Under the pieces are notes generated by a model. That model ran no database searches, was not told the DNA's origin, and saw only the letters and a program-made list of their open reading frames with translations. 64,000 nt of DNA from an uncultured Pelagibacteraceae bacterium (GTDB taxonomy: Bacteria; Pseudomonadota; Alphaproteobacteria; Pelagibacterales; Pelagibacteraceae). This document shows, in pieces, positions 35,304-45,912 of the stretch (its first letter is position 1; every line of letters begins with the position of its first letter). The stretch is taken from assembly GCA_902610675.1 (NCBI GenBank), contig CACLWP010000001.1:56372-120371 (forward strand), given 5' to 3'. The position numbers and the translations under genes are program-made.

Positions 35304-35334
35304 CAAAAAAAAGGGCAGTAAAAACTGCCCTTTT
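35304..35334 (-). terminator. Intrinsic terminator of groES-groEL
   Basis: Arms GGGCAGT (35313-35319) and ACTGCCC (35324-35330) pair perfectly around AAAA, with A-rich DNA at one side that becomes a T run when read on the minus strand. It lies 24 bases past the groEL stop. The plus-strand side also has TTTT, so it may act for the methyltransferase gene as well. Confidence 0.88.
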
Positions 35335-35358
35335 AGAATTTTAACTGAGTGAGAACGA

Positions 35359-37038
<1,680 letters not shown>

Positions 37039-37043
37039 TTAAA

Positions 37044-37334
37044 TTATTTACCTGAAATACCCATAATGTCTGATTCTTTCATTATGCTGTATTCCTTACC
37101 ATCAATTTTGACTTCGGTTCCTGACCATTTACCAAATAAAACTTTATCTCCGATTTTAACATCCATTGGTATTTTTTTACCATCCTCAGTTTTTGCACCT
37201 CCACCAACTGCAACTACTTTACCTTCTTGGGGTTTTTCTTGTGCTGTGTCAGGTATGATTATTCCACCAGCAGTTTTTTCACTGCTATCTAAAACTTCTA
37301 TTAGAACTCTATCGTGTAACGGTCTAAATTTCAT
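37044..37334 (-). CDS. groS: Co-chaperonin GroES
   Basis: A 96-residue co-chaperonin that caps the GroEL ring. It begins [20 protein letters not shown], contains the mobile-loop segment [20 protein letters not shown], and ends [17 protein letters not shown]. Length is standard. An AGGAGAA ribosome site lies just before the ATG. A heat-shock promoter candidate is 27 bases further upstream. No CIRCE element was found. Confidence 0.98.
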   Translation of the reverse strand: MKFRPLHDRVLIEVLDSSEKTAGGIIIPDTAQEKPQEGKVVAVGGGAKTEDGKKIPMDVKIGDKVLFGKWSGTEVKIDGKEYSIMKESDIMGISGK

Positions 37335-37360
37335 AATTTCTCCTTATTAATATTGACTTC

Positions 37361-37388
37361 ATATAGAGATTGGTCTCACTATTTCAAG
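37361..37388 (-). promoter_or_regulatory. Candidate sigma-32 promoter of groES-groEL
   Basis: On the minus strand CTTGAAA begins at 37388 and TCTATAT at 37367-37361, which fits the alphaproteobacterial RpoH consensus CTTG-N17/18-CYTATNT with one mismatch. An inverted repeat (ATAGaGA/TCaCTAT, 37363-37382) covers the spacer. The position, just before the groES ribosome site, supports a real promoter. Confidence 0.68.
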
Positions 37389-37457
37389 ATATAGTTAAAA
37401 ATTAGTTGGTTAAAAAATATAGGTATTTCAGGGTTTTATGGTTTATAGATTAAATTG

Positions 37458-38276
37458 ATGACAAAAAATTTAGATAAAGATGGCCTAAGCTCTATTGCAG
37501 ACAATTATCAGTTATTTTATGTTGACTTATGGGGGGTGATTCATGATGGGTTTTCTTTACATCATGAGGCAATAAAGGCTCTTAAAGAAATTAGCAAAAG
37601 AAAAAAGGATTATATTTTACTCACAAATGCTCCTAGACCTAATCATGCAGTAAAATCTTTTTTAAAAAAACTAGGTATGGAAAAAGAAATAAGAGATCAT
37701 GTGTTTACTTCAGGTGAAGCTGCAATTATTTATTTAAAAAAAAATTTAATTAATAAAACTTTTTTTCATGTTGGCCCCCCAAGAGATTTTGATTTATTTA
37801 AAGATTTTGAAAAAATGAAATCGGATAAAATAGAAAATTCTGATTATCTTTTATGTACAGGATTATTTGATGATCATGATGAAGATTTGAAATATTATAA
37901 AAGTTTATTTGAAAAAAATATTAAAAAAAAAATGATTTGTACAAATCCTGACTTAATCGTTGATAGAGGAAGTGTGAGAGAATTTTGTGCTGGTTCTGTT
38001 GCAATGGTTTTTGAAAAAATGGGGGGAGAAGTCGTTTATTTTGGAAAACCTTATTCTGAAGTTTATAATCAATCTACTAACAATAAAAATAAAAAAGTTC
38101 TCTCCATAGGTGATAATTTAAATACAGACATTAAAGGAGCAAATCTTTTAAATTACGATTCCTTGATAATATCTAATGGCATTCACAAAAAAGAGATTCA
38201 AAAAAAAGGAATTGAAAGAGTTGCTAAATCTTACGAGACAATTTGTAATTATATTCAGTCAGAATTAAAATGGTAA
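37458..38276 (+). CDS. HAD-superfamily class IIA hydrolase (TIGR01459-like)
   Basis: A HAD phosphatase of about 272 residues. Motif I is FYVDLWGVIHDGF (about residues 21-33), motif II is ILLTNAPRP (about 53-61), and the late motif is LSIGDNLNTDIKGANL (about 213-228). The cap is of the type II class, as in NagD-like enzymes; the DLWGVIHDG form and the gene context next to ribF are those of the TIGR01459 family. It probably hydrolyses a small phosphate ester. I use ATG 37458 rather than the TTG immediately before it. The 3' end overlaps ribF by seven bases. Confidence 0.88.
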   Translation: MTKNLDKDGLSSIADNYQLFYVDLWGVIHDGFSLHHEAIKALKEISKRKKDYILLTNAPRPNHAVKSFLKKLGMEKEIRDHVFTSGEAAIIYLKKNLINKTFFHVGPPRDFDLFKDFEKMKSDKIENSDYLLCTGLFDDHDEDLKYYKSLFEKNIKKKMICTNPDLIVDRGSVREFCAGSVAMVFEKMGGEVVYFGKPYSEVYNQSTNNKNKKVLSIGDNLNTDIKGANLLNYDSLIISNGIHKKEIQKKGIERVAKSYETICNYIQSELKW

Positions 38277-39199
38277 AATCTAAAATATATAAGAATTTTA
38301 ATATTAAGACTAAATATAAAAACTCTATTATTTTAATTGGTAACTTCGATGGGGTTCACAAAGGACATCAAAAATTATTCTCATTAGCTAGAAAATATAA
38401 AAAAAAATATTCTTCAAAAATCGGTGTATTGACTTTTGAACCAATGCCAAAAATGTTTTTTAATAAGAATTTAAATAATTTTAGAATATCTAATTTGCAG
38501 CAAAAAATTGATAATCTCAAAAATCTTAATGTAGACTTTTTAATAATAAAAAAATTTGATCGAAAATTCTCAAAAATAAAATCTATAACTTTCATTGAAA
38601 AAATATTAGGTAAAAAGTTAAAACCAAAATTTGTTTTTGTTAGCAATAATTTTAGATTCGGAAATAAGAGAGAGGGTAACGTTAAACAATTGATTAATTT
38701 TGAAAGATCATCTGGTTATAAGGTAGTTAAACCACAACCATTGTTAACTAATAAGAAAATAGCATCCTCATCATTGGTTAGAAAACTTTTACAAAAAGGG
38801 AAATTAGAAAAAGCCAATAAAATCCTGAGTAGAAATTGGTCAATTGTTGGAAAGGTTCAAAAGGGAAGACAACTAGGAAAAAAAATTGGATTTCCGACTG
38901 CGAACATTGATATCAAAGATTATATCCTAGCTTGCCCGGGTGTATATGCAGTAAAAGTAAAAAAATATGGTAAAAACAATTACATAAAAGGCATTGCAAA
39001 TTTAGGCTATCGACCAACATTTAATGGAAAAAAAATATTATTGGAAGTTCATTTATTTAATTTTTCTGGAAATCTTTATAATAAGTATTTAACAGTAGAG
39101 TTTAAAAAATTTATTAGAAAAGAAAAAAAATTTAAAAATGTTGAGCAACTTAGAAAACAAATCAAAACTGACTTATTGATAGCAAAAGAAACGAAATGA
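38270..39199 (+). CDS. ribF: Bifunctional riboflavin kinase/FAD synthetase
   Basis: A 309-residue enzyme making FMN and FAD from riboflavin. The N-terminal adenylyltransferase has IILIGNFDGVHKGHQKLF (about residues 22-39) and SNNFRFGNKREGN; the C-terminal kinase has GRQLGKKIGFPTANIDI (about 200-216) and GIANLGYRPTF. All expected motifs are present. The gene starts inside the HAD gene and overlaps ileS by four bases, giving a HAD-ribF-ileS-lspA transcript; ribF-ileS-lspA order is common in proteobacteria. Confidence 0.96.
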   Translation: MVKSKIYKNFNIKTKYKNSIILIGNFDGVHKGHQKLFSLARKYKKKYSSKIGVLTFEPMPKMFFNKNLNNFRISNLQQKIDNLKNLNVDFLIIKKFDRKFSKIKSITFIEKILGKKLKPKFVFVSNNFRFGNKREGNVKQLINFERSSGYKVVKPQPLLTNKKIASSSLVRKLLQKGKLEKANKILSRNWSIVGKVQKGRQLGKKIGFPTANIDIKDYILACPGVYAVKVKKYGKNNYIKGIANLGYRPTFNGKKILLEVHLFNFSGNLYNKYLTVEFKKFIRKEKKFKNVEQLRKQIKTDLLIAKETK

Positions 39200-41913
39200 G
39201 TAAATCTCAAATAAATCTTCCGAAAACTGTTTTTTCGATGAAAGCAAATTTGCCAACACGAGAACCAGAAATTTTAAAGCTTTGGCAAAACATCAATCTT
39301 TATGACGAATTGAGAAAATCAAGAAAGGGAGAGAAAAAATTTATACTTCATGATGGCCCACCTTATGCAAATGGAAATATACACATGGGTACAGCTTTAA
39401 ATAAAATTTTAAAGGATATAATTGTGAGATTTCATCAGATGGATGGTAAAGACTCTGTCTATGTTCCAGGATGGGACTGTCATGGATTACCGATTGAATG
39501 GAAAATTGAAGAGCAATATAAAAAAAATAAAAAAAACAAAAATGAAGTTCCAATTGTTGAGTTTAGGAAGGAGTGTAGGGCTTTTGCAGAAAAATGGATT
39601 GATATTCATAAAGATCAATTCAAAAGGTTAGGAGTTGTAGGAGATTGGGATAATTATTACTCTACTATGAGTTTTGATGCAGAAGCTCAAATAGTAAGAG
39701 AATTAGGTAAATTCTTAAAAGAAGGAAGTCTGTATAGAGGTTTTAAACCTGTATTGTGGTCAACAGTTGAAAAAACAGCTTTAGCGGATGCAGAAGTTGA
39801 ATACCAAGATCATAAGTCTGATACTATCTATGCATCTTTTCCAGTAAAATCATCAAATATTAAAGAATTAAATAATAGTGAAATATTAATTTGGACAACT
39901 ACCCCATGGACCATTCCAGCCAACAGAGCCTTAGCTTATAATGAAAGTTTAGATTACTTATTGATAGAGGTAAATGATGAAGGAGATTTTAAGGATAAAA
40001 AAATTATAATTGCAGATGCATTATTAGATTCAGTTACTAAAGATTGTAAAATCCAAAATTTCAAAAAATTAAAAAATTTTAAAGGTAAAGATTTGAAAGG
40101 AACAATATGCAATCATCCTTTTTTCAATCTTGGTTATGACTACGACATACCCATGCTGGAAGCTCGTTTTGTTACTACAGAACAAGGCACTGGAATTGTT
40201 CATTGTGCGCCAAGTCATGGTCCTGATGACTTTAATTTGTGTATGAATAATGGAATTAAAGCAATTGAAACAGTTGATGGTGATGGAAAATATACAAAAA
40301 ATGTAGCACTTTTTGAGGGGATACATATTTTTAAATCTAATTCTATTGTGATTGAAAAATTAAAAGACCAAAAAAAATTATTATCGAGTGGTGAACTTGT
40401 TCACTCTTATCCCCATTCATGGAGGTCTAAAGCACCATTAGTTCACAGAGCAACTCCTCAATGGTTTATTTCTATGGATAGTCATAAGCTTAGAAATAAA
40501 GCTTTAAAAGCAATTGATGAAACAACGTTTTATCCTAGCAAAGGAAAGGAAAGATTGAAATCGATGATCGAAACAAGACCTGATTGGTGTGTTTCAAGAC
40601 AAAGAGTATGGGGAGTTCCATTACCTATTTTTATTAACAAGAAGACAAATAAAATTTTAGTTGATGATCAAGTTTTTGATAATATTGCAAAAATCTATGA
40701 AAAAGAGGGATCTGATTGTTGGTTTTCAGATGATCCACAAAAATTCCTCGGAAAAAAATATAAAGCTGAAGATTTTGAAAAGTTAAGCGATATCGTAGAG
40801 GTATGGTTTGATAGTGGATCTACACATTCATTTGTACTAGAAAAAAGAAAAGACTTAAAGTGGCCTGCATCTATGTATCTAGAGGGCTCTGACCAACATA
40901 GGGGCTGGTTTCATTCGTCTCTTTTAGAGTCCTGTGGAACAAGAGATCGCGCACCTTTTGAATCTATTCTTTCTCATGGTTTTGTAGTTGATGGTAAGGG
41001 TTTAAAGATGTCAAAATCTCTAGGAAACGTAATTGCGCCTGAAGATATCCTAAAAAAATATGGAGCTGATATACTTAGAATTTGGGTTGCTTCCTCAAAT
41101 TATGCTGAGGATCTTCGAATAGATTATTCAATATTAGATCAGCATGCTGAGTCCTATAGAAAAATAAGAAATACATTTAGATATTTGCTTGGAAATCTCA
41201 ATGATAATTTTGAACAAATAAATTTAGAAGAAATTAAAGTTGAGAATTTACCCGAATTAGAGCAATTTATGCTTCATAAAATTTACAATTTAAATTCTAA
41301 ATTTAACAAGTATTTTAAAGAGTATGATTTTCATAATTTATATAAAGAATTATTAAATTTTTGCACTTTAGATTTATCAGCTTTTTATTTTGATATAAGA
41401 AAAGATACCCTGTACTGTGATCCAATTAATTCTGAAAAAAGAAAATCTACTCTTATATTGCTGAATGTTATTCTTAATTCTTTAATAAGATGGTTTGCGC
41501 CAATATTATCTTTCACAACTGAGGAAATTTACCAACTTATTTCAAAAAACAAAAAAAGTATTCATCTTGAAAAATTTTTAAATTTTCCTGAAAAATTCAA
41601 AAATTTTAATCTTAATTCTAAATGGGAACAACTAATTAAAATAAGAGATGTTTGTAATCTTAGTATTGAGCAAAAACGGGCAAGTAAAGATATCGGATCT
41701 AGTTTAGAAGCAGCATTAATTGTTAAATTAAATAATGAGAACCAGAAATTTTTAAAAAATATTGACCTTTCGGAACTTTGTATAACTTCTTCAGCCAAAA
41801 TTGAGAATAGTGATACAAATGAAGTAATTGTAGAGACAATGAAAGCAACAGGTGAGAAATGTCCAATATGTTGGAAAATTAGTAGTACACCCTGCGAAAG
41901 ACATAAATTGTAA
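39196..41913 (+). CDS. ileS: Isoleucyl-tRNA synthetase
   Basis: A 905-residue class I synthetase charging tRNA-Ile. The HIGH motif is in PPYANGNIHMGTALNKIL (about residues 53-70), KMSKS is in GKGLKMSKSLGN (about 598-609), and the editing domain lies between (contains TTPWTIPANRALAY). The C-terminal zinc finger is short: CPICWKISSTPCERHKL keeps three Cys and has His in the place of the fourth. Coupled to ribF upstream; lspA starts five bases after the stop. Confidence 0.97.
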   Translation: MSKSQINLPKTVFSMKANLPTREPEILKLWQNINLYDELRKSRKGEKKFILHDGPPYANGNIHMGTALNKILKDIIVRFHQMDGKDSVYVPGWDCHGLPIEWKIEEQYKKNKKNKNEVPIVEFRKECRAFAEKWIDIHKDQFKRLGVVGDWDNYYSTMSFDAEAQIVRELGKFLKEGSLYRGFKPVLWSTVEKTALADAEVEYQDHKSDTIYASFPVKSSNIKELNNSEILIWTTTPWTIPANRALAYNESLDYLLIEVNDEGDFKDKKIIIADALLDSVTKDCKIQNFKKLKNFKGKDLKGTICNHPFFNLGYDYDIPMLEARFVTTEQGTGIVHCAPSHGPDDFNLCMNNGIKAIETVDGDGKYTKNVALFEGIHIFKSNSIVIEKLKDQKKLLSSGELVHSYPHSWRSKAPLVHRATPQWFISMDSHKLRNKALKAIDETTFYPSKGKERLKSMIETRPDWCVSRQRVWGVPLPIFINKKTNKILVDDQVFDNIAKIYEKEGSDCWFSDDPQKFLGKKYKAEDFEKLSDIVEVWFDSGSTHSFVLEKRKDLKWPASMYLEGSDQHRGWFHSSLLESCGTRDRAPFESILSHGFVVDGKGLKMSKSLGNVIAPEDILKKYGADILRIWVASSNYAEDLRIDYSILDQHAESYRKIRNTFRYLLGNLNDNFEQINLEEIKVENLPELEQFMLHKIYNLNSKFNKYFKEYDFHNLYKELLNFCTLDLSAFYFDIRKDTLYCDPINSEKRKSTLILLNVILNSLIRWFAPILSFTTEEIYQLISKNKKSIHLEKFLNFPEKFKNFNLNSKWEQLIKIRDVCNLSIEQKRASKDIGSSLEAALIVKLNNENQKFLKNIDLSELCITSSAKIENSDTNEVIVETMKATGEKCPICWKISSTPCERHKL

Positions 41914-41918
41914 ATAAA

Positions 41919-42407
41919 ATGTTTAAAAAACATTTAGTAGATTTTTCTATAATTATTTTTATTTTTTTAATTGATCGAGTAAGTAAATTATTGATCATTG
42001 GTTCTCCAGAAACTTATGAACAATATGGCATTAGTATTACATCTTTTTTAAATTTCAATTTGATTTGGAATGAGGGAATTGCTTTTGGGCTTTTTTCTTT
42101 TGATAATAAATTTTATTATAATTTACTTACAATTTTAATCTGCTTAATCACCATAATCATTATTTGGTTGCTACTTAAATCTGATGGACTTGAAAGGTTA
42201 AGCTTTTTAGTGATTGTAGGAGGTTCATTAGGGAATATTTTTGATAGGATCTTTTATTCTGCTGTACCTGATTTTATAGATATACATATAAATAATTTTC
42301 ATTGGTTTATATTTAATGTTGCTGATATATTTATTACTATTGGAATTTTATGTTTAATAAGTATTGAAGTTGTGGGTAAAAAAAAAAATAAAAATGAAAA
42401 CTATTAG
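41919..42407 (+). CDS. lspA: Lipoprotein signal peptidase
   Basis: A 162-residue inner-membrane aspartyl protease that removes signal peptides from prolipoproteins. Four transmembrane segments are predicted. The catalytic aspartates are in GGSLGNIFDRIFYSAVPDFI (first motif) and FNVADIFITIG (second motif), both intact; WNEGIAFGLF is the third conserved block. Its last 14 bases overlap the DUF3035 lipoprotein gene, whose product would be a substrate. Confidence 0.95.
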   Translation: MFKKHLVDFSIIIFIFLIDRVSKLLIIGSPETYEQYGISITSFLNFNLIWNEGIAFGLFSFDNKFYYNLLTILICLITIIIIWLLLKSDGLERLSFLVIVGGSLGNIFDRIFYSAVPDFIDIHINNFHWFIFNVADIFITIGILCLISIEVVGKKKNKNENY

Positions 42408-42717
42408 TAATATTCTTATAACTTTTACAATAAGTTTATTTTTATTTTCTTGTTCTGGTGGATTAGATGGATTTAAAATGAAAAAATCTGGATCAGGCGA
42501 TGAGTTTTTGATAGAAAAAAAAGATCCGCTAGTTTTACCTCCCGATTTTTCAAAAATACCAAATCCAGATGAAGAAATAAAAGAAAAAAATGATGAGGAA
42601 TCTCAATTTGAGATGGTATTTAAAAAAGACAATTCAGATGCTCAAAAAAATGAAAGTACGAGATCATCAGACTCTGGATTAGAAAAAAGTATACTAAAAA
42701 AAATACAAAAACAATAA
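42394..42717 (+). CDS. DUF3035-family lipoprotein
   Basis: A 107-residue predicted lipoprotein, read from ATG 42394 (MKTISNILITFTIS), where the signal segment ends in the lipobox FLFSC. The longer reading from 42364 adds ten basic residues inside lspA and is less likely. After the lipid anchor comes an acidic, low-complexity chain with PLVLPPDFSKIPNPDE, the conserved DUF3035 core. In other alphaproteobacteria the family sits after lspA and has been linked to the outer-membrane barrel assembly machine; the link is only from family knowledge. Confidence 0.78.
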   Translation: MKTISNILITFTISLFLFSCSGGLDGFKMKKSGSGDEFLIEKKDPLVLPPDFSKIPNPDEEIKEKNDEESQFEMVFKKDNSDAQKNESTRSSDSGLEKSILKKIQKQ

Positions 42718-43874
42718 TGTTTACAGACCATTTTTCCTTTAAAGGTTTTAATAAAAAAAAGAAAAGTAGAAAAATACAAAAATCTTTACGAGAACTTATT
42801 CACTCTAATGATGAGGTTATCAGATCACTTACAAATGATTATGATTATAGTTATACTAAAAAATTTTTAAAAGAGTTAAAAAGATTTAAATTTATAAGAG
42901 TTTTTGGTATGGGTGGGTCATCACTTGGAGCTCATGCGATTTATGATTTTTTAAGAAATAAAGTAAGAAATGACTTTTATTTTATATCTAACCTCAAAAG
43001 TAAAAAATTTTTCTCTAAAAAAAAATATCTTAACTTAATTATTTCTAAATCTGGAAATACACTAGAAACAATTGCCAACGCGAATGCATATACTAATAAA
43101 TATGATAAAAATATTTTGATTACCGAAAACAAAAAAAGCATTTTAAAAGATATTAGTTACAAAGTTAAAGATGAAATTATAAATCATAACAATTTTATAG
43201 GTGGAAGATATTCAGTTTTATCAGAGGTGGGGATGTTACCAGCAGAATTAATGGGGTTAAAAGAAAAGAAATTTAAAAGATTTAATAACTTAATAAAGAA
43301 TAAATATTTTTTTAGCTCAATTGTAAGTAATGTCGTAAATATTATAGAACTAATAAAGAGCAAGAAATTAAATTCTGTAATTCTTAATTATGACGAAAGT
43401 GCAGATAATTTTTTAAAATGGTATCAACAGCTTGTTGCTGAAAGCTTAGGAAAAAAAGGACAAGGTGTTTTTCCTATAATTTCTACAATGCCAAAAGATA
43501 ATCATAGTCTGATGCAATTATACTTAGATGGTCCAAAAAATAATTTTTTTACTTTTTTTTCTACAAAGGAAAAATCCTCATCCAAGATTAATTTTAAAAG
43601 AATTCCTGATGAAATTAAATTTCTTAAAAAAAAGAATTTGAATGATGTTTTGTCATCACAAATTTTCGCAACCCAAAAAGTCTTTGAAAAAAAGAAACTT
43701 CCCTTTAGAAGCTTCGTGATTAAAAAAAGAAGTGAAGAAGCCCTCGGTGAATTATTTACTTTTTTTATAATAGAGACAATTCTGGTAGCCAGAGCTTTAA
43801 ATATAAATCCTTTTAATCAACCAGCTGTTGAACTCATAAAAAAAGAAACAAAAAATATATTAATTAGATCTTAA
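42717..43874 (+). CDS. pgi: Glucose-6-phosphate isomerase, short form
   Basis: A 385-residue isomerase interconverting glucose-6- and fructose-6-phosphate. The first signature is in FIGGRYSVLSEVG (about residues 161-173) and the second in NPFNQPAVELIKKE (near the C-terminus, about 364-377). The Gly-rich GMGGSSLGA loop near residue 66 and the SKSGNTLETIANANA phosphate loop are present. The protein is about 60-150 residues shorter than common PGIs, with much of the outer helices missing and a very basic composition. The start shares a base with the end of the lipoprotein gene. Confidence 0.9.
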   Translation: MFTDHFSFKGFNKKKKSRKIQKSLRELIHSNDEVIRSLTNDYDYSYTKKFLKELKRFKFIRVFGMGGSSLGAHAIYDFLRNKVRNDFYFISNLKSKKFFSKKKYLNLIISKSGNTLETIANANAYTNKYDKNILITENKKSILKDISYKVKDEIINHNNFIGGRYSVLSEVGMLPAELMGLKEKKFKRFNNLIKNKYFFSSIVSNVVNIIELIKSKKLNSVILNYDESADNFLKWYQQLVAESLGKKGQGVFPIISTMPKDNHSLMQLYLDGPKNNFFTFFSTKEKSSSKINFKRIPDEIKFLKKKNLNDVLSSQIFATQKVFEKKKLPFRSFVIKKRSEEALGELFTFFIIETILVARALNINPFNQPAVELIKKETKNILIRS

Positions 43875-44431
43875 CTTAGAAAATAAACTTTTGAATTACC
43901 ATAAATACGAGCATCTAGGATTTTAACTTTTTTCGTAATTTCTACTCTATCTTTTTTATGTCTATGAATAATCATAAGACCATCATTATCAAGAATATTT
44001 TTTTTAATGATTTGTTCAATTAATTGATTAAATCTTACTTCTTTGTATGGTGGATCTAGAAAGATAATATCAAATTTTTTATCTATTTTCTTTCCTGAAT
44101 TAAAGAAATCAAAACAATCATATTTGAAAATTTTAAAATTTTTTTTATCTTTGAATAAAGAAAGATTTTTTTCTAATATTTCAACTGCTTCAATGTAATT
44201 TTCAAAAAAATAAACAATTTTTGATTCTCTCGAAAGACACTCTAGACCGAAAGAACCACATCCAGAAAACAAGTCTAAAATGGTGGAATTTTTCAGTTTT
44301 TTACCTACTATGTTTGAATGATCTAATAAATTAAAAATTGACACTTTAACCAAGTCTTTAAGCGGTCTTGTTTTATTGTTTTTTGGTAATAGTAATTTTT
44401 TGCCTTTGAATTTTCCAGAAATTATTCTCAT
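43871..44431 (-). CDS. rsmD: 16S rRNA (guanine966-N2)-methyltransferase RsmD
   Basis: A 186-residue rRNA methyltransferase. It opens with MRIISGKFKGKKLLLPK, has LDLFSGCGSFGLECLSR (SAM loop, about residues 50-66) and the catalytic DIIFLDPPYKE (about 123-133). It modifies G966 of 16S rRNA before 30S assembly. It follows purD with a one-base overlap (TAATG), so the two are one transcript. It overlaps the convergent pgi by four bases. Confidence 0.95.
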   Translation of the reverse strand: MRIISGKFKGKKLLLPKNNKTRPLKDLVKVSIFNLLDHSNIVGKKLKNSTILDLFSGCGSFGLECLSRESKIVYFFENYIEAVEILEKNLSLFKDKKNFKIFKYDCFDFFNSGKKIDKKFDIIFLDPPYKEVRFNQLIEQIIKKNILDNDGLMIIHRHKKDRVEITKKVKILDARIYGNSKVYFLS

Positions 44432-45693
44432 TACTCGAATATTTTAAAACCAATATCTTTTCTGAAAAATCCATTTTCCCAATTTAAATCATTAATTAAA
44501 TTGATTAAATCATTTCTACTTTCTTTTAAATTTTTTGATTTTGTTACAAAATTAAGAACTCTGCCTCCATTAGAATAAACCTTGGAGTCTTTTATTTTTG
44601 TTCCAGCATGATAAATATAACTATTATCTTCAAGTTTTATTTTTTCTAATTTTTTTATTTCAATATTATTTTGATATTTATCAGGATAACCTTTCGAACA
44701 TAAGACTATACAAATACTTTTCTCATCAAACCAATCTAATTTAATTTCTTTAAGGTTTTTATTGATACAGGCATCAATAACCTCTAAAAGATCTGTTTTA
44801 AGTCTTGGAAGAATTGTTTGACACTCTGGATCACCCATCCTCACGTTATATTCAATAAGAAATGGCTCATTTTTTATTATCATCAAACCGGCATATAAAA
44901 AACCTACAAAATCAGTATCTAAATCTTTTAAACCCTTTAATGTTGGCTCAACTATTTTTTCCAATATTTTTTTATTTAAATCCTCACTCTCAAGACGAGA
45001 AGGTGAGTAAGCTCCCATTCCACCAGTATTTTTACCTTTATCACCCTCTAAAACTCTTTTGTGATCTTGTGCAGATCCAAATTTTTTATAATTTTCACCG
45101 TCAGAAATTATAAAAAAACTCATTTCTTCACCTTCTAAAAACTCCTCAATTAAAACTTTTTCAGCAACTCCAAACTTTCCATTGAAAATTTCTTTTATAG
45201 CATTCACTGAATGTTCTAATGTCTCACAAATATAAACACCTTTTCCTGCTGCTAAACCATCCGCCTTTACTACAATTGGAAATTCGCACTTATCTAGAAA
45301 TAATAAACTTTCTTTAACGTTATTGAAAACTCCAAAATTTGCTGTAGGGATATTATATTTTTTACATAGATTTTTTGTAAATATTTTAGAACCCTCGAGT
45401 TGAGAGGCAATCTTGCTGGGACCAAAAACTTTAATTTTATTTTTTTTTAGGAAATCTACCATCCCATCAACTAAAGGTTTTTCTGGACCAATTATAATTA
45501 AATCAATCTTAAGTTTTTGAATTAATTTTTTCAATTCTTCGAAATTCGTAAGATCTGCCTCTGTATTTTTTGCTATAAAACTTGTACCTGCATTCCCAGG
45601 AAAACAGTAAATTTCTTTTATTTTTCCTGATTTTCTCAATGAGGCACAAATAGCATGCTCTCTCCCTCCACTTCCAATTATTCCAACATTCAT
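44431..45693 (-). CDS. purD: Phosphoribosylamine-glycine ligase
   Basis: A 420-residue ATP-grasp enzyme of purine synthesis, joining phosphoribosylamine and glycine. N-terminal MNVGIIGSGGREHAICASLR, the glycine-rich ATP loop VVKADGLAAGKGVYIC (about residues 139-154) and the metal-binding DPECQTILPRLKTDL (about 283-297) are present. Length is normal. It is divergent from the DUF2093 gene with about 20 bases between them, and followed by rsmD. Confidence 0.97.
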   Translation of the reverse strand: MNVGIIGSGGREHAICASLRKSGKIKEIYCFPGNAGTSFIAKNTEADLTNFEELKKLIQKLKIDLIIIGPEKPLVDGMVDFLKKNKIKVFGPSKIASQLEGSKIFTKNLCKKYNIPTANFGVFNNVKESLLFLDKCEFPIVVKADGLAAGKGVYICETLEHSVNAIKEIFNGKFGVAEKVLIEEFLEGEEMSFFIISDGENYKKFGSAQDHKRVLEGDKGKNTGGMGAYSPSRLESEDLNKKILEKIVEPTLKGLKDLDTDFVGFLYAGLMIIKNEPFLIEYNVRMGDPECQTILPRLKTDLLEVIDACINKNLKEIKLDWFDEKSICIVLCSKGYPDKYQNNIEIKKLEKIKLEDNSYIYHAGTKIKDSKVYSNGGRVLNFVTKSKNLKESRNDLINLINDLNWENGFFRKDIGFKIFE

Positions 45694-45714
45694 ATAAATA
45701 TATATAAACTAAAA

Positions 45715-45912
45715 ATGTTAAAAAAATTAGCAAAAATAAAATATCTACCCAATAATTTTAAAATTATTGAAGATGGAGATCATGTATTATGTGCAATCTC
45801 TGGAAAAAAAATTTCTTTAGAAAATTTAAATTATTGGAACGTTGATACTCAAGAGGCTTATTTTTCTTATAAAGAAGCTCATTTTAGAAAAGAAAATAGT
45901 GAAAAAAATTAA
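45715..45912 (+). CDS. DUF2093-family small protein
   Basis: A 65-residue protein of the DUF2093 family. The conserved core is FKIIEDGDHVLCAISGKKIS followed by LNYWNVDTQEAYFSYKEA, close to the family pattern in other alphaproteobacteria (a GDHVxCAxTGxxI segment and a YW...QEAY segment). I take ATG 45715; the 20 residues upstream in the longer reading lie inside the purD promoter region and are not conserved-looking. Function unknown. It overlaps the convergent lpxL gene by four bases. Confidence 0.82.
   Translation: MLKKLAKIKYLPNNFKIIEDGDHVLCAISGKKISLENLNYWNVDTQEAYFSYKEAHFRKENSEKN

Noticed and set aside
37335..37457. CIRCE operator before groES
   Set aside because: No TTAGCACTC-N9-GAGTGCTAA arms are present; only the sigma-32-like elements and a weaker palindrome are seen.
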